From Escallonia rubra (Eukaryota > Streptophyta > Magnoliopsida > Escalloniales > Escalloniaceae), in the NCBI GenBank assembly GCA_033065855.1, contig JAVXUO010002340.1, forward strand, positions 124,001 to 188,000: a stretch of DNA of 64,000 bases. Reading direction: 5' to 3'. Both the position numbers and the translations under genes were made by a program. Below are positions 32,374 to 43,571 of the stretch, in pieces. The notes under the pieces were generated by a model. It was not told the origin of the DNA. It did no database searches and was given only the letters and a program-made list of their open reading frames with translations. How positions within the stretch are numbered: the first letter of the stretch is position 1; each line of letters opens with the position of its first letter.

Positions 32374-35300
32374 TGTAATCCCCCGAAAATATTGATATAT
32401 TTTTTTGGGCTAATTTGACTTTTTAACGACGAATTATTACTATTCTTATTATTATTTCTCTTAACATCATCGATATACTTCTTAGCGACAAATTTGGGAA
32501 GCATTATAATGATGATCTTTAGTGACAATTCTAGAATCATAAATTATAATTTAATGTTAGAAGATATAAGTGATTTTGATTGAGGTATTAGTGACGAGTA
32601 GCGCTAATGATTTTCTAGAAGTCTTTAGCGACAATTGCGTACTTTATCGTTAGTATTGAAATTATATTAGCAGTTTTTATCGACGATATTTTTTAAAATA
32701 CTTAGTCTCGACGTGTACTTTTAGCAACGAGTTTGGAACCGGGATAGCGTAACAACTCATTAATATTTTTTCCTAATACATTAATTTATTGTAAATAATG
32801 ATTTGGACCTTTTCGCGATAATAAAAAGATGGGTAAATTATACTAAACACCCCTGAGATTTTACGTAATTACACTCCACTACCGCTATCTTTAAAAATTA
32901 CACTCCGACCCCCCGAGGTTTGTACCCGCATTACACACAACTACACGCATTTAACGGCAGGCCCAACTCCGTGAAAAGATTCCCTGACACATTACTTTAT
33001 GCAATTTTCATACCCAAAATATCCCTAAGGGAGTGAAAGATTTCAAACCCTAATTTTGTTTTGAAAACCCCTAATTTAAAAATTAGGGTTTTGACCTTCT
33101 TCCTCCACCTTTCAATCCCTCTTCCAGAACCCCAGCTCCCAATTTTTTTAGAACCAGCACACTGCAGCCACTAGCCAAGTTCCAGACATGTGTCACCTTC
33201 ATCGGAACTGTGCCTCGATCTACGGTATCCATTTCGGCACCGGTAACCCACCTTTTTCGGCCATCTCATCACTGCCTGTCCCCTGATAACCCCAGAAGCC
33301 CCTCACAACCGCTGATCAACCACCATCGGAATCACCGGACGACACATCGGTGTTACCAGACCACACCATCTTCAATCGGGAGCAGGATCAACCCTAGCTA
33401 GGACCCTCCCAAACAACTTTAATCAGAGGAAACTAACTTCAATCGAAAACCTGCACGAACACCTAGGCCCCTTACCGACAGAATCTAGATCGAAACCACC
33501 TAAAAGCACAACTAACAATCGGCAATCAAACCCAACCAACCTTTCTAGGGCAAAGGGGGAAACAAAAAAACCCTAGTAGAAAAGCCTTGCCCTAGACTCA
33601 CCGTCCAATTCTAACCCACGGCAGCACCCACAGACCAACCCCGACGGCAAAAAAACCTACACCCTAAACCACCAGCTCCCAATTTTTCTTGCAGCTGACG
33701 ACGCTGGCTAGATTCGCGTCGTTGTTGCTGGGGATTTCACTGGCGCTGATGCTGTGCTGATCGTTCATGTGGTAGGGGCGATCGGCGGGGTGGTGGTCGG
33801 GCTGGCGATGGCAGGGTGGGGGAAGAGAGAGAGAGAGTAAAGTTTTCCTCCAAAATTTCAAGAAAGCAGTCTGAGGGGCATTCACGTCTTTTCGCATTAC
33901 ACCATTAACACCGTAAGAGAAAAAGTTATTTTTTGAGCTGAGTGTAATTTTTAAAGATAGCGGTAGTGGAGTGTAATTACGTAAAACCTCAGGGGTGTTT
34001 AGTGTAATTTACCCTAAAAAGATTCGGTAACATTTAAAATAAGTAGCAAAAATTAGAGGGGGCTTTTTGTTATGTTCCAAATTAGGGTTATTATATATAG
34101 ATAATAGAAAAGTGATCAGCCGTCGTTTGCTTTTGTTGGAGACTTGTTGCGGCATAGAGAACAAAGGAAGGAGATGAAGAAGGGTTTTGCTGCGAGACTT
34201 TTTCGGTAAGTTTCTAGCCTTTTCCTTCTAAATCGTTTCATGATTTATAGTAACTGTAAAGGGGCTGCCGTGGGGCTTGGATTCATGTCGAATTGAGATG
34301 TGTCTGTGTACCTGTTTGGGTGCGTTTAAGGGACGAAACGGTGGCCGTTGGGGTGATGGCTGCCGTGGGAAGAAGCAGCCGCGAGGGGCTGCTTAGAGAA
34401 AACACAGCTGTGAGGGGGATTCTACTATGAATTAGTTTGGCGGCTGCCATAGCCATGGGGGAAAAAAAAAAGGGATAGAGGGGTACTACTGTTGGGCAGA
34501 AGCTGTGTGCCATGGATTGTGTGCGGGCTGCAGGTGGAATGCATGCCTATTTCTGGGTACAAGTGGGAGGGGTTTGTAAGTGGGCAACCCAGCTGCCGTG
34601 GGAGTGTTGGTTTTGAAGAGAGATGAGAGAGAGAGAGAGAGCAGCCATGGTGGCTGCCATGAGTGCAGTAAGTTTGAAGAAAGTGAGTGTTTTTGTGTGT
34701 TGAGGATGTGTGATGTGGTTGGAGAAACCTGAAAATAAGACCTTTCACCAAGTTTTCATTTGGGATTATGGGTCTATACCTCATGATTGGAGAAGGAAAG
34801 ACCCACTGCCGTGAGGCACTGGGTGTGGGGAGAATATAATGATGTACCTTTGTGTAGTGTATATTGTGGTGAAATGAATGAAGTGCAAGAGAAGAGAAGT
34901 GGGTGTGAGTTGTGTTGTGAGCATGTTGTGAGTTGTGTTTGTGAGTATGTGGGGGTTTCAGTGGAATAAGTGCAGGTAGTGTGAGTGTACGTGAGGTGCA
35001 TTATGTGGGTGTGTGTGTACTGTGAGATTGGTACGTGAGTTGGTATATATAAAAGAGTATACATATATGTATATGGCTGAGTAAATGGGTGGCTGAATAT
35101 GGGTATGAAGGTGCCTTTGTGGTGAGTGTTTATATATATAGATGTGTAGGTATAATGAAAGAAGAAGAGGGAGAAGTGGGTTGTGAGGTTGGGTTTTGGC
35201 ATGAGAAGACATGCTACTGCCGTGGGGCAGTAGCTGTGATAGAGCTTTAGGAATTGGGAAATGGGTTTTGTGGGAGTAATGTGGAATAAGAGAGTGATTC

Positions 35301-37179
35301 AGTGCTTATATAGATCAAGTAGATATAGATGTGTAGTATATAACTAGATGATTGCACAAAAGAGAGGGAAAAGCTTTGATTTTAAAATTGAACTTAAAAG
35401 TGTTGCTAAAAGGTATCCTATTCCAGCAGTTTCTTTCCTAATTTTTAAGATATATTTAGGAATTTATTTGGACAAAACTCAAAATAGTAACTCATATTAT
35501 TTTTACAAGATCTACACACAGGAAAAGTGTTAGATTTTTCTGAGCTTGGGAAACATGCTAACTAATTTTATCCCATCGAGGGATTTTCACTGTATTTTAG
35601 AATAGTAAATTAAGTTATTAAATTCTGAAACTTCTAGAATAATCTTATATAACTAAGATAAGGTAATTTATAAAGTTTTTAAAGTCGTTTGCAATTTTTA
35701 GCGTTGTTGGTCGAGTAGCGCTTGATCGGAAATCACGTAACGCCTTACTATTACAGCAGTTTATTAAATTATTTTTAAGAACCTTTTCTGATCAGATTTA
35801 GAGAAAGTACAAAACAAAAACTTTCCTTATTTTTGCGAAACCTTCGACGTGGAATTTTCTGGGATTTTTCTGGACACGATTTTAGACGGGTGTGTAACAG
35901 GCGGTTGGATGCGGCATCTGATTTGTTTGAGGAAATATCCAACAGGAATCCTGTATTTTCATTAATGATGCCCTTCGGGTTATAGTGAAGTCGGGGCTAT
36001 GGAGATGAAAGTAAAGGCAGTAACGGTTCCATTGGCCAATGGTAACAACTGATCATCGCGCTAGATTTTGGTTCGAGGAAATGTATCAGCGACAAGTAAG
36101 CGACCCTTTGATTCAACTAGTGTTTTTATATATAACGTATATGTTTATCTACTGTTAAAAATGTGGTGTTTATTAGCATTAACCGTTTTAAGTACGTTTA
36201 GCTGCTCTGACTTAATTTGTCAAAAAACTTCTAGTGATTTATTTCTCGTTAAAAATCGGACAAGCATGTAACTGATATTTTGCTTAGAAAATGCAATGAA
36301 ACTCAGATTTGAAATGTTTTGGCATTTGACGTATTTGTGAATATTGAACATTTTGAAAGTTATCGAAAGGGGTGTGGATAGTTTGATGAGTGGTTGTGTT
36401 TACGATGAACCAAAAGGTAGTTTTTGTTTATTCGATTGATGTGCCCCATATCCACGGGGGAAAGTTGGATTTCATGCCCTAATCAATGGGGCTTGTACGT
36501 TGATGCACAATACTGTTGCTTTTGGTTCGCCCTTGCGTCCACAGATTATTTATCCCGGATGTAGGAGGAATTTCGGGCCCTAGTCAGTGGGGCATGTACG
36601 CTGACCGCAGCATATCGTTTGATCTAATGTTGGAATTGAACTGGTTGTCGTGAGTTTTGTGATAATGATTTTATACTTCAGTTTTTAGTTTCATGTACTC
36701 AATTTTGTTTTGCCAGATGATTACCAACTTTATGATTTTAGACTTCTTAATGTGGCTATAAAGTGAGTTATTTTCTGCATTCTATGGTCCACCTAGTTGA
36801 ATCATTGGTTACTTACTGAGCACGTGGAAGCTCATCCCTTATCATTTCAGGTTGAAAGTAAGGTGATGGTGAGGAGCATAGGAAGAGACAATTTGGTGCG
36901 GAGCTTCGGACACTGCATGGAATGAGTCGCTAAATATTTAGATTGTCGGTTTAGCTTTAGTTGTTGACAATCGGAGTTATGAAAAGTTTTAGTACGAGTG
37001 ATGTATTCAAATGAAAACATGAACATGTAATTAGAGTTTTGGGGAAATTTTAATTTTTGATGTAGCATATGTTGGTTTTAGCGAGTAAGGCCTGGCAGAG
37101 CCCTCAGTTGGTGTCTTTTAGGTCTGCGGCCGGTCACAGATCTAGCTCGGGGGCCTACCTGTGGGTTTGGGTTGTGACA
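32374..37179 (+). repeat. LTR (probably solo), Ty3-type, inserted in the protease region
   Basis: Begins TGTAATCCCCCGAAAAT and ends GGTTTGGGTTGTGACA. Flanks are gtcca (32369-32373) and gtctg (37180-37184), matching only in the first three bases. The protease reading frame resumes right after it. Without the nested Mutator-like element it is about 3.6 kb. No primer site or coding region follows. It is in the opposite orientation to the related LTR at 27177-30332. Motif ctcatcccttatcatttcaggt is at 36831-36852. Confidence 0.75.
32831..34014. mobile_element. Mutator-like MITE with ~75-bp terminal inverted repeats
   Basis: The left end begins GGGTAAATTATACTAAACACC. The right end is its reverse complement with only a couple of differences over about 75 bp. 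A perfect 9-bp duplication, taaaaagat, flanks it (32822-32830 and 34015-34023). The interior (33050-33840) is weakly GC-rich with no convincing gene. The terminal sequence differs from the element at 10409, so it is a separate family. Confidence 0.9.
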
Positions 37180-37294
37180 GTCTGTGCTATAGATAGAGAT
37201 CTTTCTGTGGATCTCATCCCATTTGCTGTTAGAGACTTTGATATCGTACTAGGCGGGGATTGGTTATCCTCTAATCACACATCCGTAGATTGTT
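37180..37294 (+). pseudogene. Ty3-type protease C-terminal fragment
   Basis: Reads 'FDIVLGGDWLSSNHTSVDC' before a stop at 37292-37294. The ILGxDWL box typically ends the retropepsin domain of Ty3 elements. It is the continuation of the frame broken at 32373. Confidence 0.75.
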
Positions 37295-37299
37295 AGTGT

Positions 37300-39382
37300 G
37301 TGTAGTGTTGTTTTACTGAGTAGGTGTATGTGGAAATTTATTTAGCATGCCAAACCAAGTTATTTTAATCTAAAATTTTTAGAAAACCCTTATTTTACTG
37401 AGATGTTTTGTTATCTAAAATTTTGTGTCATTATGAGGTTGATAATTATTTTTAGCGGAATCGGCTTCTAGGCGCTTGGCCCGGACATCAGTTCGGAATT
37501 TTAAGGCAAAAATTTTCTAAAATACTTTTTAACCCCAATATGACTTCAGGATTATTAAAATAGTGTTTTGACGTTTTTTTAAGATTTTTTCGGTGCCGGG
37601 AATCCCCAGAGGGTATTTTGGTAATTTACCTATAAAAGGTATTTTTTGATAAATTCACATACAATAAGGATAGTTTAGTGATTCTATATAAAGAAAGGCG
37701 GTTTTGGTAATTTAAGTATGATAAGGGTGGTTTTGGTAACTTTACATATAAGGGGTATTTTGGTAATTCTACACACTCGGTGAGGGGGATGTTTTTGGAG
37801 TATGCGTGAGCCAGTATTGAATTCATAATATCGTAGTATATACTGTACACTAACAATTGGATTGTTCTAGTTAGGTTAAAGTAACAGACTTTCCAGTTAG
37901 ACTAGCTCAGCTTCAGATCCATGTAAGGTTTTCTATCTGAACCCAGGGTAAGGATTTTTATCCGAACCCTAATTTCGATAACTTGAGTTTGTAAGTATGC
38001 TTTTGATTTTTCTATGACTATTGTCAAACAGTAAGATATGCATTGATGTCAGCATGTTATTGCCAACAAAACCCCAATATTGGACTTGATATTGGATATT
38101 TGAAAATCTCATTTGATGCTCGCCTGTTATTACATGATGAGGAAATTTGATAATTGTTGCATTCCTTCTTCTTAATTATTATGCGTAAATTCGATAAATG
38201 TTCGTAATCGTTCTTATTATTTGTTTGTGGTTGTTCTTGAATCCTATGTGATGAATTGATATAGTATGTTTAACTATCACTGAAAACCTAATTGATACCG
38301 GTTATTTGAATTATGTTAATGCTTATTGTTATTACAAGTTAAGAACTGAATTTTTTGTTGATTTTATGATTGTGCCTTATATTTGACCTGGGGGTCTGTT
38401 CTGAGAGAGGCGTTATAAGGAAGGATTGTTACTTCTTCCGACGGGGAATGCAGGCTAGTCCCTTGATCGATGGAAAGGACTAGTTATAATCATACATTAT
38501 GCATGAGTACATCTATGCATTGCCTGAATGGAATTACCTCAGCCCAGGATCAATATCTTTGAATTTGCTTACATTGTATCTTACGATGATTGTTTTGAAA
38601 ATGATGATCAAATGAATGTCTTGTTATATGATTGAAGGGGATTGAGTTGAAACTCTTCCCCATATTGTGATCAAACTTTTTGTGCTTGTATAAAACCCTT
38701 CCCCTATTTCACTTGAAGTATCTGTGTTCATTTTCAAACCCTTTGAAAAAATCATCATTGCATTTCTAAAATGACGGCTTTGAGAATGATCTTTAAATGA
38801 TCGTTTTGGTATTTTGGTTATAACTGTTAATGTTTGTTTTGGAAACTGGGATGATTGTTAATGTGTTTTATGGGTCTCTACCTACGATTCTTTTTTCATC
38901 GTTTTTGGTATATGCTTATGACTGACTATCATTGTTTTGGAAACTATCAAATTGTTCATGATTGTTGAAATGTTTTGTGAAATTATCCTCAGATGAACTC
39001 TTGAGTCATTTGGTAATTCTTTCGGTTGTTCCTTGAACGACCTCACTGTGCTCTCAAAAGCTCACCCTTCGTTTGACTCCCTTTTGCAGGTGATCAGCTG
39101 TTGAATGCTCGAGAATGGGTTTAGAGTCTGTGCGAGATTCTGGTGAGCCCACCACTACTGTATAGTAAGACCCCTGCGTGGGTCGGTACTGTTAACTTGT
39201 TCTTTAAGAACTTGAGTTTATAAAGAACCTTTGTTTTAATAGTTTAAGTTTAAGCAGTTTCTAATCTTGTATTTTGAGGAATTTGAGTTGATGTATAGTT
39301 AGATGCTCTGAAGTATGTGTCATTAAACATGATTTGACAAGTTTGATGTGATGAGTATAGGTTAACACTCCGGGATGTTACA
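37300..39382 (+). repeat. Ty3-type LTR, 5' end unclear
   Basis: Ends ACTCCGGGATGTTACA at 39382. Its body parallels 44420-46031, including paired 'ggatttctatccgaaccc' blocks, 'gattgaagggattg...ctcttccccatattg', and ctcacccttcgtttgactcccttttgcaggt at 39061-39091. There is no primer site after it, so it is not an intact 5' LTR. Confidence 0.65.
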
Positions 39383-39577
39383 CCCCTACTGTTCTTATAA
39401 CCTTCCAATTCACCCCCTCACTCTCTATAACCCCAAATTCTATTATCTCAAAACATTAGTCAATAGTCTAATATTCAAACTGGGCAATAGTAATAAAATG
39501 GATCGTACTTAAGAACAAGTAGTTCGTAATTAATGAAATTGATAAGTAAATAGGGTGGTGCAGGATATATAACTCAC
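39383..39577. other. Short unassigned spacer
   Basis: AT-rich, no gene seen. Confidence 0.3.
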
Positions 39578-41791
39578 TGATGCCAAGGAAAGTGGGTCCG
39601 TGCTTACGTGGAGGTGCCACAAAGGCTGCAGTCCGAGTCAGCTTCCAGGTATACAAAGTGAGAGACAGTGAGGGCGGAGTAAGGGCAGAGAGCAAGGCTT
39701 TCCAGACAGACCGTGAGGAATGGCACTGCTGCGAAGGCAAGGCTGAGACGAACAGGGCCGGCAGTCGACAGTCCAAGTCAGAGTCCGAGTCGGGGTCTAA
39801 TGTTACGGTCCAAAGTTATGTCCAATTTGTCTTTCTCTCACTAGAATCCAAGAGCTCCCAAATTCTAGAATGAGAAAGTGATTTTGTGAGAAAATGAAGA
39901 AGTCCATTTTTGAGTTGTAAAGTTCACTATTTATAGGAAACAGTGTGCTTATGTCATAAAGTGCCACATGTCGTCCCCTGGGAGTGACACGTCACCAGGG
40001 GGTCCCAAAATATCGATTCTCCGTTGGACTGTCGGTTCCTAAATTCGCGTTGCCTGCCTCGCATAGCGTCGCTTTACCTGTCTGAGAAGACTGACCACAC
40101 CGCGGTAGTATGATCAGAGTAAACCTGTTGCCCCAGCCACCGATCCAAGCCTTTACTGAATCCCACGAGGTGTGTCAAGAGACGCACGGAGAACCTGACA
40201 GCGGTGAGGGTTACCCCTGTAGCCAACTGCCAGGCAGACTAGGCGCGATGCCCTCCGAGGACCTGCTCCCGTCCCGGAGTGACCCGTGGGTCATTGTCCT
40301 GGTGGTGTCGATGATCGACAGTAACATGAGTTGACATAGTCACAGCTCAGTGCTCAGAGTCCGCTGCGAGTCCTCGTGCCGGAGCCCCCCGTGATTGTGG
40401 CGGCGATGGCTATAAGGTTGTGAGCCCATCCCGGTGTGAGGGCCGAAGCCCCCCTGTGATTGAGACGGCGATGGCTATAAGGTTGTGAGCCCATCCCGGT
40501 ACGAGGGCCGAAGCCCCCCATGTGATTGAGACGGCGATGGCTATAAGGTTGTGAGCCCATCCCGGTACGAGGGCCGAAGCCCCCCCTGTGATTGAGACGG
40601 CGATGGCTATAAGGTTGTGAGCCCATCCCGGTACGAGGGCCGAAGCCCCCCTGTGATTGAGACGGCAATGGCTATAAGGTTATGAGCTATAAGGTTGTGA
40701 GCTCATCCCGGTACGAGGGCCGAAGCCCCCCTTGTGATTGAGACGGTGATGGCTATAAGGTTGTGAGCTCATCCCGGAAGCATGTAACATGATTGTGGCG
40801 CATGGGCGCGGTGCCTACAGCACGAGACAATACCTGGTGCCGGGGCACATGCTATGAAAGTGGTGCGACGACGAACGTCACGGAGCAATACTTGGTGCCG
40901 GGGGCACATATGATGAGAATGGCGAACGGGTGCGGCGACGAACGTCTGGGAGCAATACTTGGTGCTTGGGGCACGTACGATGAGAATGGCGCACGGGCGC
41001 GGCGACGAACGTCGCGGAGCAATACATGGTGCCGGGGCACGTATCATGAGAATGACGCACGGGCGCGGTGATGAACGTCGCGGAGACAGCGCACGGGCGC
41101 GCGTCATGTGTCCCAAAGACAGGATGTGAGCTGAGTATACCTGTCATAACAAGATAATGAATGCAACATGTAGTAGTGACAAAGTTGGGAGTGATGGTAT
41201 ACGGTCGTCGTCGACGGGTCATTCGGTGGTAGTGCGCGACTTTGGGCGACGGGCATCGCGAGAGCGGTGCACGGTCATGGGCGACGGACGACGGACGTCG
41301 CGGGGTTGACGTACGAACGTCCATAAACATCGTGGAGGTGCAAAGATTCGAGAAAATAAGTGTGCGCGATGGGAGAGGCCATAGGCCAAAAATAGGGGGA
41401 AGGCCAAGGCCCCTAGGAGGCCGAGGCCGACTCCCTGGGGAGGCCGAGGCCGACCCTAGGTGGCCAAAGCCAGATGGCCAACTCCCATGGAGGAGCCCAA
41501 GGCAACTTCTCATTTTGTGAACTTTGGACGCGCCGTCGGTAGGTGTTTTGATAAGCAATGACGAATTCAAAAGTTGTGTTATGACGAGCATGTTGCCAAG
41601 AATCGTACCCACGTAGCGAACAAGGTACCGAGGTCACGTACGAGGCATACAAAACGAAAAAGATACGAAAAGGGGTTTGCACGGAGGGGTGAACCACTGG
41701 GGGAAAATGGCCGAGGCCAACCCCTCCTGGAGGACGAGGCCGACCCCCTAGGCATGGGGAAGGTCAAGGCCGACCCCCTATGTATAGTATG
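39578..41791 (-). repeat. Diverged LTR of the gag-only family, truncated at its TGTTCCC end
   Basis: Starts tgatgccaaggaaagtggg like the LTRs at 2803, 52628, 57747 and 62848. It shares the TATA region, the 'gatgccctccgaggacctgctcccg' block and the ggccgaggccgac array. The expected end (taggttgggaaca) is absent before the next LTR starts at 41792. It carries its own 65-bp array (40385-40785). No gag body is attached, so it is a truncated or solo LTR. Confidence 0.75.
40385..40785. repeat. ~65-bp tandem repeat, about six units
   Basis: Units contain gtgattgagacggcgatggc, ataaggttgtgagcccatcc and gagggccgaagccccc. Spacing between equivalent points is 62-79 bp. It is specific to this LTR variant and replaces the gtagcatcccgg array of its relatives. 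Confidence 0.85.
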
Positions 41792-43566
41792 TGTAAGTCC
41801 CCAAATAATATATAATTTATTATTTTAATTCGTGGGCTAGTTTTGAAGTGTTAATAATATTTTGGAATTCATTTTGAATAAGTAACATATCTTTAGGGGC
41901 CTTTGGAGTAATTTACCAAGTTTAGAGAAATAAAAAGACTGGTTAGTTTGTGTTTTATCGTTAAATTGAGTCTGATCTTTTAGAGAGAGATGAGAAGAAA
42001 GAGAAAATTAGGGCTTGAGGATTTCAACCTTCTACTCACAATTGGTAAGTGATCAATCCTAAACTTTAATCAAAATATAATTGATTTGAAGATTTTCATC
42101 TAAGTGATTGATTTTATTAATTAGGTTTGACAGTTTCAGAAGGTTACGCAACTTTGCGAATCTTATAGCGTGAATTGAGGTAAGGGTTTCATCTATAGAT
42201 CCATCTCGTTATCGTTATTCCATCGATCAATTTTGTTACTTTGATTCTGAATTACGATAGAATGTATCGTTCGTAAAAATTATAATTTATCCGTTCACTG
42301 TGTTGTTTTTGTATCGTGATGATATAGCAATTCTAAAATTTTCATGCCTTGGTTATTGTGATGTCTGTCGTTTCATGCTGCTGTTTGCCTATTGCTTTTA
42401 CGTTTTCAACTTAGCCGTGGCAGTGCAACCGTTTCTTTTTCTTTTTATTCTGCAACGGTACAAGTGCCCAGTACCAACTTGGTCGTGGCAGTGCAATCAT
42501 TACAAAAGAATTGTGAAAAGTAACTGAAAGGAGTTTTTGAGGAGACGTGGCTGTGCAATTTGAGAAATGGCATTTGCCACGTGTCCAATTTTGAATGGTG
42601 CACACATTTTGTTAACCTTTTTGCCCATACGTTGTTATTTAAAATTTTTGGAACCGTACGAACTCATATTCAAGCAATTCTTCTTCTGTTAAATTCGCTT
42701 TTTTGTCCTCTTCGATTCGAGTCTAATATCGAGTAGTTTATGAAATCGTTTATTCGTTCTTATTGAAATGCAAGTTTTGATACTTTTGCGACTAGTTTAC
42801 CCATGAGATACTTTGATGTCCGTTCAACCTTTTGAATTGAACTGATATTTTAGAACCTTGACGTGCTTATATTAACGATATGCCATGACATGATATGGCA
42901 ATTGCTACCGGTATGCAACTTTGAACTTAGAACATTCGCGTGCTTAGGTTAACGTGCTTTACCGTCACGTATTACGTGATTGTATCGTATTTGATTATTA
43001 CTTCAATGATTTGACATTTGATGGATTGGAATGTCTCGAAGTGAAATTATTGGTGTGCTAAGATCTTTAATCGTCTTTGCACTTTTGTTTCCATATGCTT
43101 TGTTTGGACTCAGCTATATATTATTGAATACATGTGTTGTACTCCGTGTGTGTGTGCGTGTGATCTTTACTGGGCTTTGTGCTCACCCCCCCTTTCTCCT
43201 CCCATTTCAGGTAATTAAGCTGAGACAACCTAGAGGAGTTAGTAGCTTTTTGCATGAGCTTTGGGATGTATTCTAGCTCATAACTTTTATTTTAGTGACT
43301 TAAGAATAAGAGTTTTGTAATAGTTGGATAAGTAGCTTGTGAGAACCCCTAATGTTTGGGAACTGATTGTTATTATCAGACTTCCGGTGCAATTATTAGT
43401 TATTGATGTTGAATGTGAATTCATTGATTTAGGATATGATTTAGAGCTCTGATTACCTCTCTAAGGTAATATTCTTGGTAAAAATATTTTGGATATTAAC
43501 TTTCTTGTAAGTCGGAATATTTTGAAATAGTATGCGTACGTACGCCTCCGGGTCGGGGGCGTGACA
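41792..43566 (+). repeat. Solo LTR, Ty3-type, with perfect 5-bp duplication
   Basis: TGTAAGTCCCC at 41792 to GGGGGCGTGACA at 43566 (1775 bp), flanked by gtatg at 41787-41791 and 43567-43571. No primer site or coding sequence. A pyrimidine-CAGGT motif lies at 43182-43213. Confidence 0.9.
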
Positions 43567-43571
43567 GTATG

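Noticed and set aside
5284..39577. Shared pentamer ctcac after LTR A (5284-5288) and before the variant LTR (39573-39577), as if one insertion had been split
   Set aside because: The LTRs are of different subfamilies and a 5-base match is easily chance; other evidence for a rearrangement is lacking.
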